From positions 124,001 through 188,000 of the forward strand of contig CAJTVB010000002.1 in the NCBI GenBank assembly GCA_910579755.1: 64,000 bases of DNA. Direction: 5' to 3'. Under the pieces are notes generated by a model. That model was given only the letters and a program-made list of their open reading frames with translations. It ran no database searches and was not told where the DNA came from. Position numbers and translations under genes: made by a program. Shown here one piece after another: positions 32,293-40,856 of this stretch. The DNA comes from an uncultured Acetatifactor sp. (GTDB lineage Bacteria > Bacillota > Clostridia > Lachnospirales > Lachnospiraceae). Positions within the stretch are counted from its first letter, which is position 1, and each line of letters starts with the position of its first letter.

Positions 32293-33726
32293 ATGAATTT
32301 ATGTAGTCAGATGCGGTCCGCTTCCACAGGGGCGTACCACTTGGCTGTGGATATCGGCGCTTCCAGCGGAAGGCATATCCTGGCACGGCTTGAGGACGGA
32401 AAAATGAAGCTGGAGGAAATCCACCGCTTTCCCAATGGGATGATAAAAAAAGACGGGGAGAACGTTTGGGATGCGGATGAACTGTTCGCTCAGATCAAGA
32501 CCGGCATGAAAAAATGTGCGGAGCTTGGGAAGCTCCCGGTCAGCGTGGGGGTGGACACCTGGGGAGTGGATTTTGTGCTGTTGGATGGGGAAGGCAGGCG
32601 TATCGGCAATGCGGCGGCCTACCGGGACGGCAGGACCAGGGATATGGACCGGGAGGTGTACCGGGTGATCGGAGAGGACGCTCTATATGCCAGAACCGGT
32701 ATTCAGAAGCAGATATATAATACGATCTATCAGTTGATGGCCCTTAAGGTGAAAAAGCCAAAACAGCTGGCGTCGGCCAAAATGCTGTTGATGATGCCGG
32801 ATTATTTCCATTATCTTCTTTCGGGCGAGGCCGCCACGGAGTATACGAACGCAACCACCGGACAGCTGGTAAGTCCAAAGACCAAGGATTGGGACAGGGA
32901 GCTGATTGAACGCTTAGGCTATCCGCAGGAGATTTTTCAAAAGCTCGTTACTCCCGGAACGATTCTGGGGGATCTGCGGAAAGAGATTCAGGAGGAGGTG
33001 GGATTCAACTGTAAGGTAGTGGCTCCTGCAACTCACGACACGGCATCCGCCGTAATCGCAGTGCCGGCAAAGGGCGGGGATTCCCTGTATATCAGCTCGG
33101 GAACCTGGTCGCTGATGGGAACCGAGCTTTTGCAGGCAAACTGCTCTCCGGAGAGCAAAGCCAGTAATCTTACCAATGAGGGCGGCTATGGTTATCGTTT
33201 CCGCTTTTTGAAAAATATTATGGGACTTTGGATGATCCAGTCCGTAAAGAAGGAGATCGGAGAGGGGCTGAGCTACGGCGAGATCTGTGAGCAGGCCTCC
33301 CGGTGCAGTATTCCTTCCATCGTAGACTGCAACGATGACCGATTTCTTGCTCCGGACAGCATGACCAGGGAGGTGCAGGCGGCCTGCAGGGAATCCGGCC
33401 AGCAGGTTCCCCAGGGAATTGCGGAAGTGGCAGGGGTGATTTATAACAGTCTGGCAAGGTGCTACGCGAAGACCATTGGAGAGATTGCGGACATTACCGG
33501 ACAGAAATATGACAGGATCCACATTGTGGGAGGCGGTGCAAATGCGGACTATTTGAATCGGCTGACGGCCCGGGCTACAGGACTTCCCGTATATGCCGGT
33601 CCTACGGAAGCCACAGCTATCGGGAACCTGGCAGTGCAGATGCTGGCCATGGGAGAACTGTCAGACCTGGAAGATATCAGGGACTGTGTGTACAGATCCT
33701 TCCCGGTAGAAAAATTTGGAGAATAG
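32293..33726 (+). CDS. rhaB: Rhamnulokinase
   Basis: Phosphorylates L-rhamnulose to rhamnulose-1-phosphate. FGGY-family kinase of about 477 residues. N-terminal AVDIGASSGRH (phosphate-binding loop), GVDTWGVDFVLLD, YISSGTWSLMG, and C-terminal IHIVGGGANADYLNRLTA are characteristic of RhaB. The start was set at ATG 32293, 9 bases after GGAAGGAG; ATG 32284 touches that ribosome site. First gene of rhaB-rhaA-rhaD. Its last codons seem to seed a run of degenerate repeats before rhaA. Confidence 0.96.
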   Translation: MNLCSQMRSASTGAYHLAVDIGASSGRHILARLEDGKMKLEEIHRFPNGMIKKDGENVWDADELFAQIKTGMKKCAELGKLPVSVGVDTWGVDFVLLDGEGRRIGNAAAYRDGRTRDMDREVYRVIGEDALYARTGIQKQIYNTIYQLMALKVKKPKQLASAKMLLMMPDYFHYLLSGEAATEYTNATTGQLVSPKTKDWDRELIERLGYPQEIFQKLVTPGTILGDLRKEIQEEVGFNCKVVAPATHDTASAVIAVPAKGGDSLYISSGTWSLMGTELLQANCSPESKASNLTNEGGYGYRFRFLKNIMGLWMIQSVKKEIGEGLSYGEICEQASRCSIPSIVDCNDDRFLAPDSMTREVQAACRESGQQVPQGIAEVAGVIYNSLARCYAKTIGEIADITGQKYDRIHIVGGGANADYLNRLTARATGLPVYAGPTEATAIGNLAVQMLAMGELSDLEDIRDCVYRSFPVEKFGE

Positions 33727-33890
33727 ATAAAAACGCGGAGAAGCAGGTAAAGATCTGGAGAACAGTAAAATTGGAAAATAGATTAAAGAATCCAGAACAG
33801 GTAAAATTGGAGAACAGCTAAAGAAATCGAGAAATGGGAAAACAGGAATAAAACCGAGAATATGTAAAAAACGGAAATAGGAAAGGATGA
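33709..33890 (+). repeat. Degenerate ~18-bp repeats between rhaB and rhaA
   Basis: From the last rhaB codons onward the sequence repeats a purine-rich unit resembling TTGGAGAACAGGTAAAA about nine times with drift (for example near 33717, 33755, 33770, 33803). The spacer contains almost no C or T outside the TAA/TAG-like triplets. It holds no gene. The rhaA ribosome site GGAAAGGATGAGG follows. Confidence 0.55.
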
Positions 33891-33896
33891 GGAAAA

Positions 33897-35153
33897 ATGA
33901 CAGCAGCAGAAAGATATGAATCGGCAAAAGAGATCTATAAGTCCTATGGTGTGGATGTGGAGGCAGCCATGAGCAGACTGATGGAGGCTCCCGTGTCCCT
34001 GCATTGCTGGCAGGGAGACGATGTGACAGGATTTGACCATGACGGTCCCTTAACCGGCGGGATCCAGACTACCGGCGATTACCCGGGCAAGGCAAGGACA
34101 CCGGAGCAGCTGATGCAGGATATGGATAAGGCGCTGAGCCTGATGCCCGGCAGGAAAAAGCTGAATCTCCATGCCAGCTATGCTGTTTTTGAGGAAGGCG
34201 AATTTGTGGACCGGGATAAGCTGGAGCCCAGACATTTTCAAAAGTGGGTGGAGTTTGCAAAGGAGAGAAACATGGGAATCGACTTCAATCCTACCTTTTT
34301 CTCTCATGATAAGGTGAAGGACGGCCTTACTCTGAGCAGTCCCGATGAGGCTGTCAGGAAATTCTGGATCGATCACGGCAGGGCATGCATCCGCATCTCC
34401 CAGTATTTTGCAGAAGAGACAGGGGTTCCCTGCGTCATGAATATCTGGACGGGAGACGGATATAAGGATGTGCCTGCTGACCGAATGGGGCCCAGGATGA
34501 GGTATAAGGAGTCTATTGAGGCAATTCTTTCCGAGCCCTTTGACAGAAGTAAGGTAAAGCCCTGTGTGGAATCCAAGGTGTTCGGTATTGGGGTGGAGGC
34601 ATTTACGGCAGGAAGCGCAGAGTTTACTTTGAGCTTTGCGGCTACCCACGAAGGATGTCTGCCGTTGATGGATAACGGTCACTATCATCCCACAGAGGTG
34701 GTATCCGATAAAATCCCGGCGCTTCTGTGCTTTTACCCGGAGATTGCCCTGCATATCACCCGGCCCATCCGCTGGGACAGTGATCACGTGGTGCTCTTTG
34801 ACGATGAGACCAGGGAGATGGCAAAGGAGATCGTAAGATGCGACGGGCTTGATCGTGTATATATGGCTCTGGATTATTTTGACGCCAGCATTAACCGTGT
34901 CTCTGCCTGGGCCATGGGCTTCCGCAGCTGGCAGAAGGCTCTTTTGGCAGCGCTCTGCACCCCGAATGCGGCCCTGAGGAAGCTGCAGGACGAAAACCGC
35001 ATGACGGAGCTGATGGTAGAGCAGGAGGCGGTGAAAACCCTTCCCCTGGGCGATATCTGGAACGAATACTGCAGGCGCTGCGGTGTAGTATCCGACAAAG
35101 AGTTTTACGGAGAGATTAAAAGATATGAGGATACCGTATTGGCAACAAGGTAA
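33897..35153 (+). CDS. rhaA: L-rhamnose isomerase
   Basis: Interconverts L-rhamnose and L-rhamnulose with metal cofactors. It has 418 residues, matching the RhaA family. Conserved segments include LHCWQGDDVTGFD, GIQTTGDYPGKA, LNLHASYA, GIDFNPTFFSH (metal-binding region), MNIWTGDGYKD and DNGHYHPTEVVSDK. The gene lies between rhaB and rhaD. The ribosome site GGATGAGG is well placed. Confidence 0.97.
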   Translation: MTAAERYESAKEIYKSYGVDVEAAMSRLMEAPVSLHCWQGDDVTGFDHDGPLTGGIQTTGDYPGKARTPEQLMQDMDKALSLMPGRKKLNLHASYAVFEEGEFVDRDKLEPRHFQKWVEFAKERNMGIDFNPTFFSHDKVKDGLTLSSPDEAVRKFWIDHGRACIRISQYFAEETGVPCVMNIWTGDGYKDVPADRMGPRMRYKESIEAILSEPFDRSKVKPCVESKVFGIGVEAFTAGSAEFTLSFAATHEGCLPLMDNGHYHPTEVVSDKIPALLCFYPEIALHITRPIRWDSDHVVLFDDETREMAKEIVRCDGLDRVYMALDYFDASINRVSAWAMGFRSWQKALLAALCTPNAALRKLQDENRMTELMVEQEAVKTLPLGDIWNEYCRRCGVVSDKEFYGEIKRYEDTVLATR

Positions 35154-35174
35154 ACTTGCTTCGGGAGGAAGAAA

Positions 35175-36035
35175 ATGAACAGTATATTTGGCGTGAAGGT
35201 AATGGAAGATTATATCCGTATGTGTCATGACGGCGTGAGGCAGGGGTGGCATGAGAGAAACGGCGGAAATCTGACCTATCGCATGAAGGAGGAAGAGGTG
35301 GCGGAGTGCCGCCCCTACTTCCGTGAAGAGCCGGGACCCTGGGTAAAAATGGGGGTGGAAGCTGACAATTTGAAGAAAGAGTACTTTATCGCTACCGGCA
35401 GCGGTAAATTTTTGCAGAATGTGGGGCTGGAACCCCAAAACAGTATCTGCATCGTGGAAATCAATGATGCCGGGGATGCTTACCGTATTGTGTGGGGACT
35501 GGAAAACGGAGGACGTCCTACCAGCGAATTTCCAACTCATTTCATGAACCATTCCGTGAGAAAACGGGTTACGAACGGTGCCAACCGGGTGATCTACCAT
35601 GCGCACACACCCTATGTGATTGCGCTGACCTATGTTCTGCCGCTGAAGGCGGAGGTATTCACCAGGATGCTGTGGAAGAGCGCTACAGAGTGCTGTGTGG
35701 TATTCCCCGGGGGCGTGGGCGTGGTGCCCTGGATGGTTCCGGGAGGTCCCAAGATCGCAGGAGCCACCTGTACCCTTATGGAAAAATATGATGCTGCTAT
35801 CTGGGCCTTTCACGGACTATTTGTGTCAGGTCCGGACTTTGACACTGCATTCGGCCTCATGCATACGATTGAAAAGGCGGCGCAGATTGCCTCTATCGCT
35901 CTGGCAGCCACCGGGGGCAGACCCTTACGTCAGGTGATTACCGATGACAATCTGCGGGATATCGGAAGAGATTTCGGTGTGTCCCTGAACGAAGATATAT
36001 TGAACTTCCGCTCGGAGGACGAAATGTACTGCTGA
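35175..36035 (+). CDS. rhaD: Rhamnulose-1-phosphate aldolase
   Basis: Zn-dependent class II aldolase splitting rhamnulose-1-phosphate into DHAP and L-lactaldehyde. It has 286 residues. Hallmarks are the HERNGGNLTYR segment, YFIATGSGKFLQNV, the His pair in IYHAHTPYVIAL (zinc ligands), and the AIWAFHGLFVSGPDFDTAFGL-type segment near the C terminus containing another zinc-ligand His. Last gene of the rhamnose operon, 21 bp after rhaA. It ends 2 bp from a convergent gene, with no clear terminator. Confidence 0.96.
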   Translation: MNSIFGVKVMEDYIRMCHDGVRQGWHERNGGNLTYRMKEEEVAECRPYFREEPGPWVKMGVEADNLKKEYFIATGSGKFLQNVGLEPQNSICIVEINDAGDAYRIVWGLENGGRPTSEFPTHFMNHSVRKRVTNGANRVIYHAHTPYVIALTYVLPLKAEVFTRMLWKSATECCVVFPGGVGVVPWMVPGGPKIAGATCTLMEKYDAAIWAFHGLFVSGPDFDTAFGLMHTIEKAAQIASIALAATGGRPLRQVITDDNLRDIGRDFGVSLNEDILNFRSEDEMYC

Positions 36036-36037
36036 CA

Positions 36038-36865
36038 TTACCACTCATTGATATTCGGTCTGGGGACGCGCCACCATTGCTCGAAATCAGCGGTGTAGCG
36101 TGACAGAACCTGGTTTGGGTCTGTGGGAAATTGCCAGGAAGTAATCTCCGTAAAATATTTTACGAAGGCATCCCCGTCGGTCATATCCTGAGATGCCGCG
36201 AATTTTTTCCCCAGGCCGGTGAGTCTTTCCGTGTCCGCGGATATATTTCCAACAAATTCCTCCAGCCTGCGGTTACAGGGAAACAGGATTTCATTCTCCT
36301 GCAGAACCATCCGGTAAATGCTGTAAATAACCTCGCTAACGGCACGGAGCTTCATATATCCGTCTATGGGGCAGCTTTTCAGAAAATAATAGTAATTCAG
36401 CCAGAAATTTGAGTAAAAGGACATCATCTTTTCCTCTTTTTCGGCTGTTTGAAACACCGGGATTCTGGCGACGATGGTTTCGATGTCCGGATCCCGGGAA
36501 AACAGTACGCTTGCGTTCAGAAAAGCGTTTCGGGCAGGCTCGCTGCCTTTTTCCGCCGCATCATGCAAAAATTGTTTTGTCATGTATTTCACATCAAAAT
36601 ATCCGCCCTCATAGGTACACAGCCCGCCGATGGTCTCGGCGGTGTTGTTCTTTTCCGCTTTCAATTCATAATCCTGTTCCGAAACTACTGCCATAGCGTC
36701 CAGATCTGAATCCGGACGGGCGCAGCCTTTGGCTACGGATCCGCCCAGAATGAGGGCAATTATTTCTTTCTTTTCCTGAAAATAGGCGATCATGTTTTTC
36801 AGAGATTCTCTGTGATGAGGGTACATACTCTCCTGCGCTTCTTTTATAGACATTGTGCGGTTCAT
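36038..36865 (-). CDS. Nucleotidyltransferase-domain protein
   Basis: Protein of 275 residues with the DNA polymerase beta-like nucleotidyltransferase motif LILGGSVAKG...PDSDLDAMAVV (about 37-60). The Gly-Ser pair and two catalytic Asp residues are intact. The C-terminal half is helical, as in minimal nucleotidyltransferase (aminoglycoside adenylyltransferase-like) proteins. Substrate unknown; resistance cannot be claimed from the sequence. AGGGAAGGA precedes ATG 36865. Confidence 0.8.
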   Translation of the reverse strand: MNRTMSIKEAQESMYPHHRESLKNMIAYFQEKKEIIALILGGSVAKGCARPDSDLDAMAVVSEQDYELKAEKNNTAETIGGLCTYEGGYFDVKYMTKQFLHDAAEKGSEPARNAFLNASVLFSRDPDIETIVARIPVFQTAEKEEKMMSFYSNFWLNYYYFLKSCPIDGYMKLRAVSEVIYSIYRMVLQENEILFPCNRRLEEFVGNISADTERLTGLGKKFAASQDMTDGDAFVKYFTEITSWQFPTDPNQVLSRYTADFEQWWRVPRPNINEW

Positions 36866-36927
36866 GTTCTGTTCCTTCCCTTTCCATAATCATTGCATTT
36901 TTATCTTCAGCTTTGCAGTCTCATGGT

Positions 36928-37650
36928 TCACAGACCTGACCGGATCAGCTCCGGGGGGAAGCCGATTTCCTTAACCAGCTTTAACGCTTCAGCTGCTTCT
37001 CCAATATGCTCCCGACCATGGCTGTCGCTGGACAGAAGGATAGGACAGGAGAGAGATTCGCAGATCTTCAGCATGCGGACAGCATTGGAGCGGCAGTCTC
37101 TGCGGTAACTGTTCGGCAGGAGAGATACATTGTTCAGCTCCGGCATAACGCCGCAGACCGCGCAGGCCTTCACCAGTTCCGTGTAGTCTACCGGAAAACG
37201 GGAGTCGTCACAGTGGCCGATGATTTTTACACCGGGATGGTGCATGGCGCGGATGTAGGCCTGGGTATTTTCTTTGGCAGATCCTGAGGCATACACCGGG
37301 TGATGCATGCTGATGATACAATAATCCAGCGCCCGCGCAATATCGTCGGGAATATCAAGAGTTCCCTCCCGGTCCAATATATTGGCCTCGGCGCCATAGA
37401 GTATACGGATACCGAAGCGCCTGGGCTCGCCGAGAGCGAGACTGCGGAAATAAGACAGGCCGGCACTTCCGGCACTGGCAGGTCCATGATCGCTGATTCC
37501 CAGAGTCTCTATTCGGCGAAAAGAGGCTTCCCTTGCCAGATCCGTGATTCTGTCGTCAGTACCGTGGCCGCTGGCACAGGTGTGGGTGTGCAGATCGGCT
37601 TTGAGGTAAGTGTTTTGGAAATAAAATTGTTTTGACTCATTAGAATCCAT
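36928..37650 (-). CDS. PHP domain phosphoesterase (YcdX-like)
   Basis: Predicted metal-dependent phosphoesterase of 240 residues. The PHP metal-binding motifs are ADLHTHTCASGHG (~19), TLGISDHGP, the Glu of LYGAEANI, SMHHP, IGHCDDSRF and C-terminal LSSDSHGREHIG. This set of His/Asp/Glu ligands is typical of YcdX-type PHP proteins, which use a trinuclear zinc site. Stand-alone rather than DNA polymerase-associated. GGAGAGGA precedes the ATG. The tRNA-Val gene lies just upstream on the same strand and may share its transcript. Confidence 0.88.
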   Translation of the reverse strand: MDSNESKQFYFQNTYLKADLHTHTCASGHGTDDRITDLAREASFRRIETLGISDHGPASAGSAGLSYFRSLALGEPRRFGIRILYGAEANILDREGTLDIPDDIARALDYCIISMHHPVYASGSAKENTQAYIRAMHHPGVKIIGHCDDSRFPVDYTELVKACAVCGVMPELNNVSLLPNSYRRDCRSNAVRMLKICESLSCPILLSSDSHGREHIGEAAEALKLVKEIGFPPELIRSGL

Positions 37651-37673
37651 TTTGTTTCCTCTCCATAAAAAAA

Positions 37674-37747
37674 TGGAAGCAAAGGGGCTCGAACCCTTGA
37701 CCTCCCGCTAGTCAGGCGAGCGCTCATCCCAGCTGAGCTATGCTTCC
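37674..37747 (-). tRNA. tRNA-Val (anticodon GAC)
   Basis: A 74-base cloverleaf on the minus strand. The acceptor arm is GGAAGCA/TGCTTCC with discriminator A. The D arm is GCTC/GAGC with a 9-base loop. The anticodon arm CTCGC/GCGGG has loop CTGACTA (anticodon GAC). The T arm AAGGG/CCCTT has loop TTCGAGC. Oddities: U rather than a purine at position 37, U before the 3' strand of the D stem, and no encoded CCA; a seven-T run follows immediately. It may be functional with CCA added after transcription, or a degenerate copy. Confidence 0.85.
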
Positions 37748-37863
37748 ATATCATCACTATAACACAACCGATGGGAAAAGGGAAGAAAAATTTTTGATGG
37801 ATTCTGTTTTAACCTTGTAAATAAATGGTACTAAAAAATAATTTGTACTAATTATAAGAATAG

Positions 37864-37877
37864 TATATTGCAATATA
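37864..37877. promoter_or_regulatory. Palindrome in the second padR promoter region
   Basis: TATATTGCAATATA is a perfect 14-bp palindrome, followed within a few bases by TATAAT and flanked by TAGTAT repeats. It lies about 80 bp before the padR start and may be the repressor site. Confidence 0.45.
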
Positions 37878-37957
37878 TAATAGTATGTGATACAATGATC
37901 ATGTCAAAGGAGCATAGCAGGCTGCAAAAGAAAGCGAGGAAAGGAGGTTTTTACAGG

Positions 37958-38311
37958 ATGAACACGCAGTTTAAAAAGGGAGCTTTGGAGTTATGTGTGC
38001 TTTCTCAGTTGGTTCATGGAGATAAGTATGGATATGAACTGACGGAAAGAATTTCGGGAGAGATGTCTATTGCCAGCGGAACGCTGTATCCCATTCTCAG
38101 AAAACTGAAGGACGACAATCACGTGACCACATATCTGGTGGAGTCGGAGTCGGGACCGGCCAGAAAATATTACAGGCTGACTGACGGGGGAAGAAAGTAT
38201 CAGAAGGACGTGAAGACGGAATGGGAAAAATTTACGGCTTCCGTAAATCGGTTGATTGCGGAAGAGCCGGAAGAGCCGGAAGAGCCGGAAGAGCTGAAGA
38301 ATATGACATAG
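37958..38311 (+). CDS. PadR family transcriptional regulator
   Basis: Winged-helix repressor of 117 residues: FKKGALELCVLSQLVHGDKYG, IASGTLYPILRKLKDDNHVTT and RKYYRLTDGGRKYQKD. ATG 37958 follows AAAGGAGG by 9 bases; a longer frame begins at 37868 and would lack a ribosome site. The C terminus ends in a run of EEP repeats, encoded by a 9-bp tandem repeat, which may vary in length. First gene of a two-gene system with a DUF1700/DUF4097 fusion; compare the three-gene system at 11.2-13.5 kb. Confidence 0.92.
   Translation: MNTQFKKGALELCVLSQLVHGDKYGYELTERISGEMSIASGTLYPILRKLKDDNHVTTYLVESESGPARKYYRLTDGGRKYQKDVKTEWEKFTASVNRLIAEEPEEPEEPEELKNMT
38261..38296 (+). repeat. 9-bp tandem repeat in the padR 3' end
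   Basis: GAAGAGCCG is repeated four times (the last copy with one change), encoding (EEP)3-EEL. The unit is a multiple of three, so copy-number change would alter only the acidic tail length. Confidence 0.85.
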
Positions 38312-38373
38312 TTGATGTGCGGGCAGACGATGGAAGAAAAATATAGCAGAAAAGCTTGGGTAGGAGGACAGAC

Positions 38374-39483
38374 ATGACTAAATCGGAATATTTGAATTCT
38401 CTGCAGGAAAAACTGGAAAAATTCGGAAAAGAGTTGCAGGAAGAAATTGTGGAGGACTATAAACAACATTTTGCGGAGGGTGAAAAGCAGGGCAGGACAG
38501 AGGAGGAGATCATCGAAGAGCTGGGAAATGTGGAAGAGATGATTCGTGAGCTGTCGGAGATGGATCAGGACAGAGATCCGGACAGAGAGTACAAGAAAAT
38601 TGAGAGAGAGAGGAATTGTACTTACATCGGAGAGTACAATAGCATCGAGCTTTCAGGGGAAGAGGCGGATATTGTGCTGGAGCCTTCAGAAGGGAATCAG
38701 ATTCAGGTAGAGTATGAGAATAACGGGAATTTGGAGAGTCAATTGCAGTATGACTTTTACCAATATGATAAGAATGGTATTTTTTTCGCGGGAGTAAGGC
38801 GTAAGTATTCCGGAGAAAATTCCAAAACCAAAATTCTGGGAAAGATCATGTTTACTTATCAAAGTAATTTTTTCAGGAAAGGCGACGTTTCCATACAGCT
38901 GAGAGTACGGGTGCCTAAAGGAATGCTCCGGGTTTTGGCAGCCACCACCAGCGGAGATATAAGCGCCTGCGATCTGGAGGCGGTGGAGCTGCAGTGTAAG
39001 ACAGGAAGCGGTGATATCGACGTATCCAAGGCCCGGCTGAAGAAGGTTCAGCTCAGCTCCGGAAGCGGAGATATCGATGTGTCCGGTATCAGAGGGGAAT
39101 CCGCCAGTCTTCATGCCGCCAGCGGGGATATCGAACTGAACGGCTGTGAAGTCGTTGAGCTTGCCGGCAGTACGGCCAGCGGAGATATAACGATGGATAC
39201 AAGGGTCAGAGACTGCCGGTGCAGTACAGGGAGCGGTGATATTGAACTGAGGGTGAAAGGGCCGGAGCGGGTCAACTGCAGTGCGGGCAGCGGTGATATG
39301 AAGCTTTGTATCCAGGGCGTGGACGGCGTGGAGGCCAGGATAAGCCAGGGCTCCGGTGAGACCAAAATTTATCGAAAGGGCGAAGAGAGCAGAGAGATCA
39401 AAGGAGGAACCTACATTTACGGAAACGGAGCCTGCAAGGTAAAGGCCAGCATCGGATCCGGGGATATGGAATTGTATATATAG
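38374..39483 (+). CDS. DUF1700-DUF4097 fusion protein
   Basis: Protein of about 369 residues. The N-terminal ~75 residues are a DUF1700-like helical domain (TKSEYLNSLQEKLEKFGKEL, GRTEEEIIEELGNVEEMI). The remainder is a DUF4097 beta-repeat region with many SGDI units (TTSGDISACDLE, TGSGDIDVSKA, SGSGDIDVSG, AASGDIELNG). No clear membrane segment separates the parts, unlike the paralogous split genes at 11.2-13.1 kb. GTAGGAGG lies 7 bases before ATG 38374. It probably works with the PadR repressor encoded just upstream. Confidence 0.85.
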   Translation: MTKSEYLNSLQEKLEKFGKELQEEIVEDYKQHFAEGEKQGRTEEEIIEELGNVEEMIRELSEMDQDRDPDREYKKIERERNCTYIGEYNSIELSGEEADIVLEPSEGNQIQVEYENNGNLESQLQYDFYQYDKNGIFFAGVRRKYSGENSKTKILGKIMFTYQSNFFRKGDVSIQLRVRVPKGMLRVLAATTSGDISACDLEAVELQCKTGSGDIDVSKARLKKVQLSSGSGDIDVSGIRGESASLHAASGDIELNGCEVVELAGSTASGDITMDTRVRDCRCSTGSGDIELRVKGPERVNCSAGSGDMKLCIQGVDGVEARISQGSGETKIYRKGEESREIKGGTYIYGNGACKVKASIGSGDMELYI

Positions 39484-39497
39484 TTGATACTATTGGC

Positions 39498-39517
39498 GGC
39501 GAAGCCGTGAATAGTAA
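39498..39517 (+). repeat. Dispersed hairpin repeat, short copy C
   Basis: GGCGAAGCCGTGAATAGTAA matches the core of the repeat copies at 13.6 and 44.2 kb except for one internal base. It lies just before a terminator. Confidence 0.55.
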
Positions 39518-39557
39518 AATTACCACAACAGTCTGGAAGCCTGTTGTGGTAATTTTA
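39516..39557. terminator. Strong terminator after the DUF4097 fusion gene
   Basis: A perfect 16-bp stem, AAAATTACCACAACAG (39516-39531) with CTGTTGTGGTAATTTT (39541-39556), around a 9-base loop. The stem ends in a T run and could work in either direction. Confidence 0.88.
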
Positions 39558-39689
39558 TTGCTTTTGAAGCCGGAAGCGGATATACTGTTAAGCAGAACAC
39601 AAGGTGTATAATAGGATTGTGCTTACGGCCGGAGGCTGCGGCAGGGGAGTGTGCGGGGCTTTTGCGGCTGTGAATTTGGAGGTATGTCT

Positions 39690-40841
39690 ATGAGCAATGA
39701 AATGCAAAACAATGCGCAGGGAAAGGAGCGCATGGCAAATATGGAGCTGCTGCGGTGTGTGGCCATGCTGATGGTGGCGGCGCTTCATTTTCTGGGGAAG
39801 GGAAATATACTGCCTCCACTTGCGGAGGAGGGCCTTGGGCCTGCGGGAGCCGCAGCCTGGCTGCTGGAAAGCTTCTGTATTGTTGCGGTTAATCTCTATA
39901 TGTTTATCAGCGGCTATTTTTTATGTACATCCTCCTTCAAGCTTAGCCGACTGGCAGGATTGTGGCTTCAGGTATGGCTGTATTCGGTAACGCTGGGGGC
40001 GGTGGGGATACTGACAGGCATTATGCCGGGAGAAGAGGTGGATATACATCTTTTCCTGACACTGCTCTTTCCCATATCCATGGATCACTATTGGTTTATG
40101 ACGGCATATGTGATCCTGTACCTGCTTTTTCCATTCTTGGGTGCGGCGGTGAAAAAAATGACAAAACGGCAGCTGCAGACGGCAGTGATATTGCTTTTTC
40201 TGGCGTTTTGTCTGCCCAAAAGTATTCTGCCGCTGCGTCTGGAGATCGACAATAAGGGCTACGATTTCCTGTGGTACCTGTGTGTTTTTGCGGCGGCGGC
40301 CTATGTGCGTCGTTTCGGAATTCCTTTTCTGGAGAAAAAAGGAAGAGGAGTGCTGTTGTATGTGTGTTCCTGCCTGCTGATTTCTGGATGCAGTATGGGG
40401 CTTCGGCTGATCTGTCTGCGAACAGGCCGCCTGGAGACAAGGGTGGGTATGTTTATGGAATATAATCATATTCTGCCTTTTTTGGGGGCGGCGGGCTTGT
40501 TTGCGGCTTTTTACAGACTGCGGATATCGGGCGCCTTTGCAAGGCTGGTGAATCGTATTGCCCCATACACCCTGGGAGTGTACCTGCTTCATGAAAACAT
40601 TAGTTTGAGGTATGCCTGGCAGGAATGGATGGGCGCGGGAAGAATTCATTCCGTGGCAGGAGTGATCCTGGGAACAGCGGCAGCGGCAGCGGGAGTGTTT
40701 GTCTGCGGAGTGCTGGTGGACATGCTGAGGGGGCTTTTGCTGAAGGGACTGGATCGTCTTTTTTCCGGTATAAGCATCTACCGCCGGCAGAAGGACGCCA
40801 TAAAAAGGGTGGATACGTTTTTTTCCGCAAGTGAAGGATAG
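39690..40841 (+). CDS. Acyltransferase 3 family membrane protein
   Basis: Membrane O-acyltransferase-like protein of about 383 residues with ten predicted helices. The N-terminal NMELLRCVAMLMVAALHF carries the conserved Arg and His of the acyltransferase-3 family (OatA-like). Later segments such as DHYWFMTAYVILYLLFPFLG and PYTLGVYLLHENI are also typical. Likely substrate: a cell-surface polysaccharide or lipid. ATG 39690 is 7 bases after TTTGGAGG. It precedes a membrane glycosyltransferase-like gene by 15 bp, suggesting a surface-glycan operon. Confidence 0.85.
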   Translation: MSNEMQNNAQGKERMANMELLRCVAMLMVAALHFLGKGNILPPLAEEGLGPAGAAAWLLESFCIVAVNLYMFISGYFLCTSSFKLSRLAGLWLQVWLYSVTLGAVGILTGIMPGEEVDIHLFLTLLFPISMDHYWFMTAYVILYLLFPFLGAAVKKMTKRQLQTAVILLFLAFCLPKSILPLRLEIDNKGYDFLWYLCVFAAAAYVRRFGIPFLEKKGRGVLLYVCSCLLISGCSMGLRLICLRTGRLETRVGMFMEYNHILPFLGAAGLFAAFYRLRISGAFARLVNRIAPYTLGVYLLHENISLRYAWQEWMGAGRIHSVAGVILGTAAAAAGVFVCGVLVDMLRGLLLKGLDRLFSGISIYRRQKDAIKRVDTFFSASEG

Positions 40842-40856
40842 GAGAGTTGGACGGCT

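Noticed and set aside
34050..35813. 587-codon minus-strand open frame
   Set aside because: Antisense to rhaA and rhaD; an effect of GC-rich codon use.
36038..36865. Aminoglycoside resistance gene
   Set aside because: The nucleotidyltransferase motif is present, but nothing in the sequence shows an aminoglycoside substrate.
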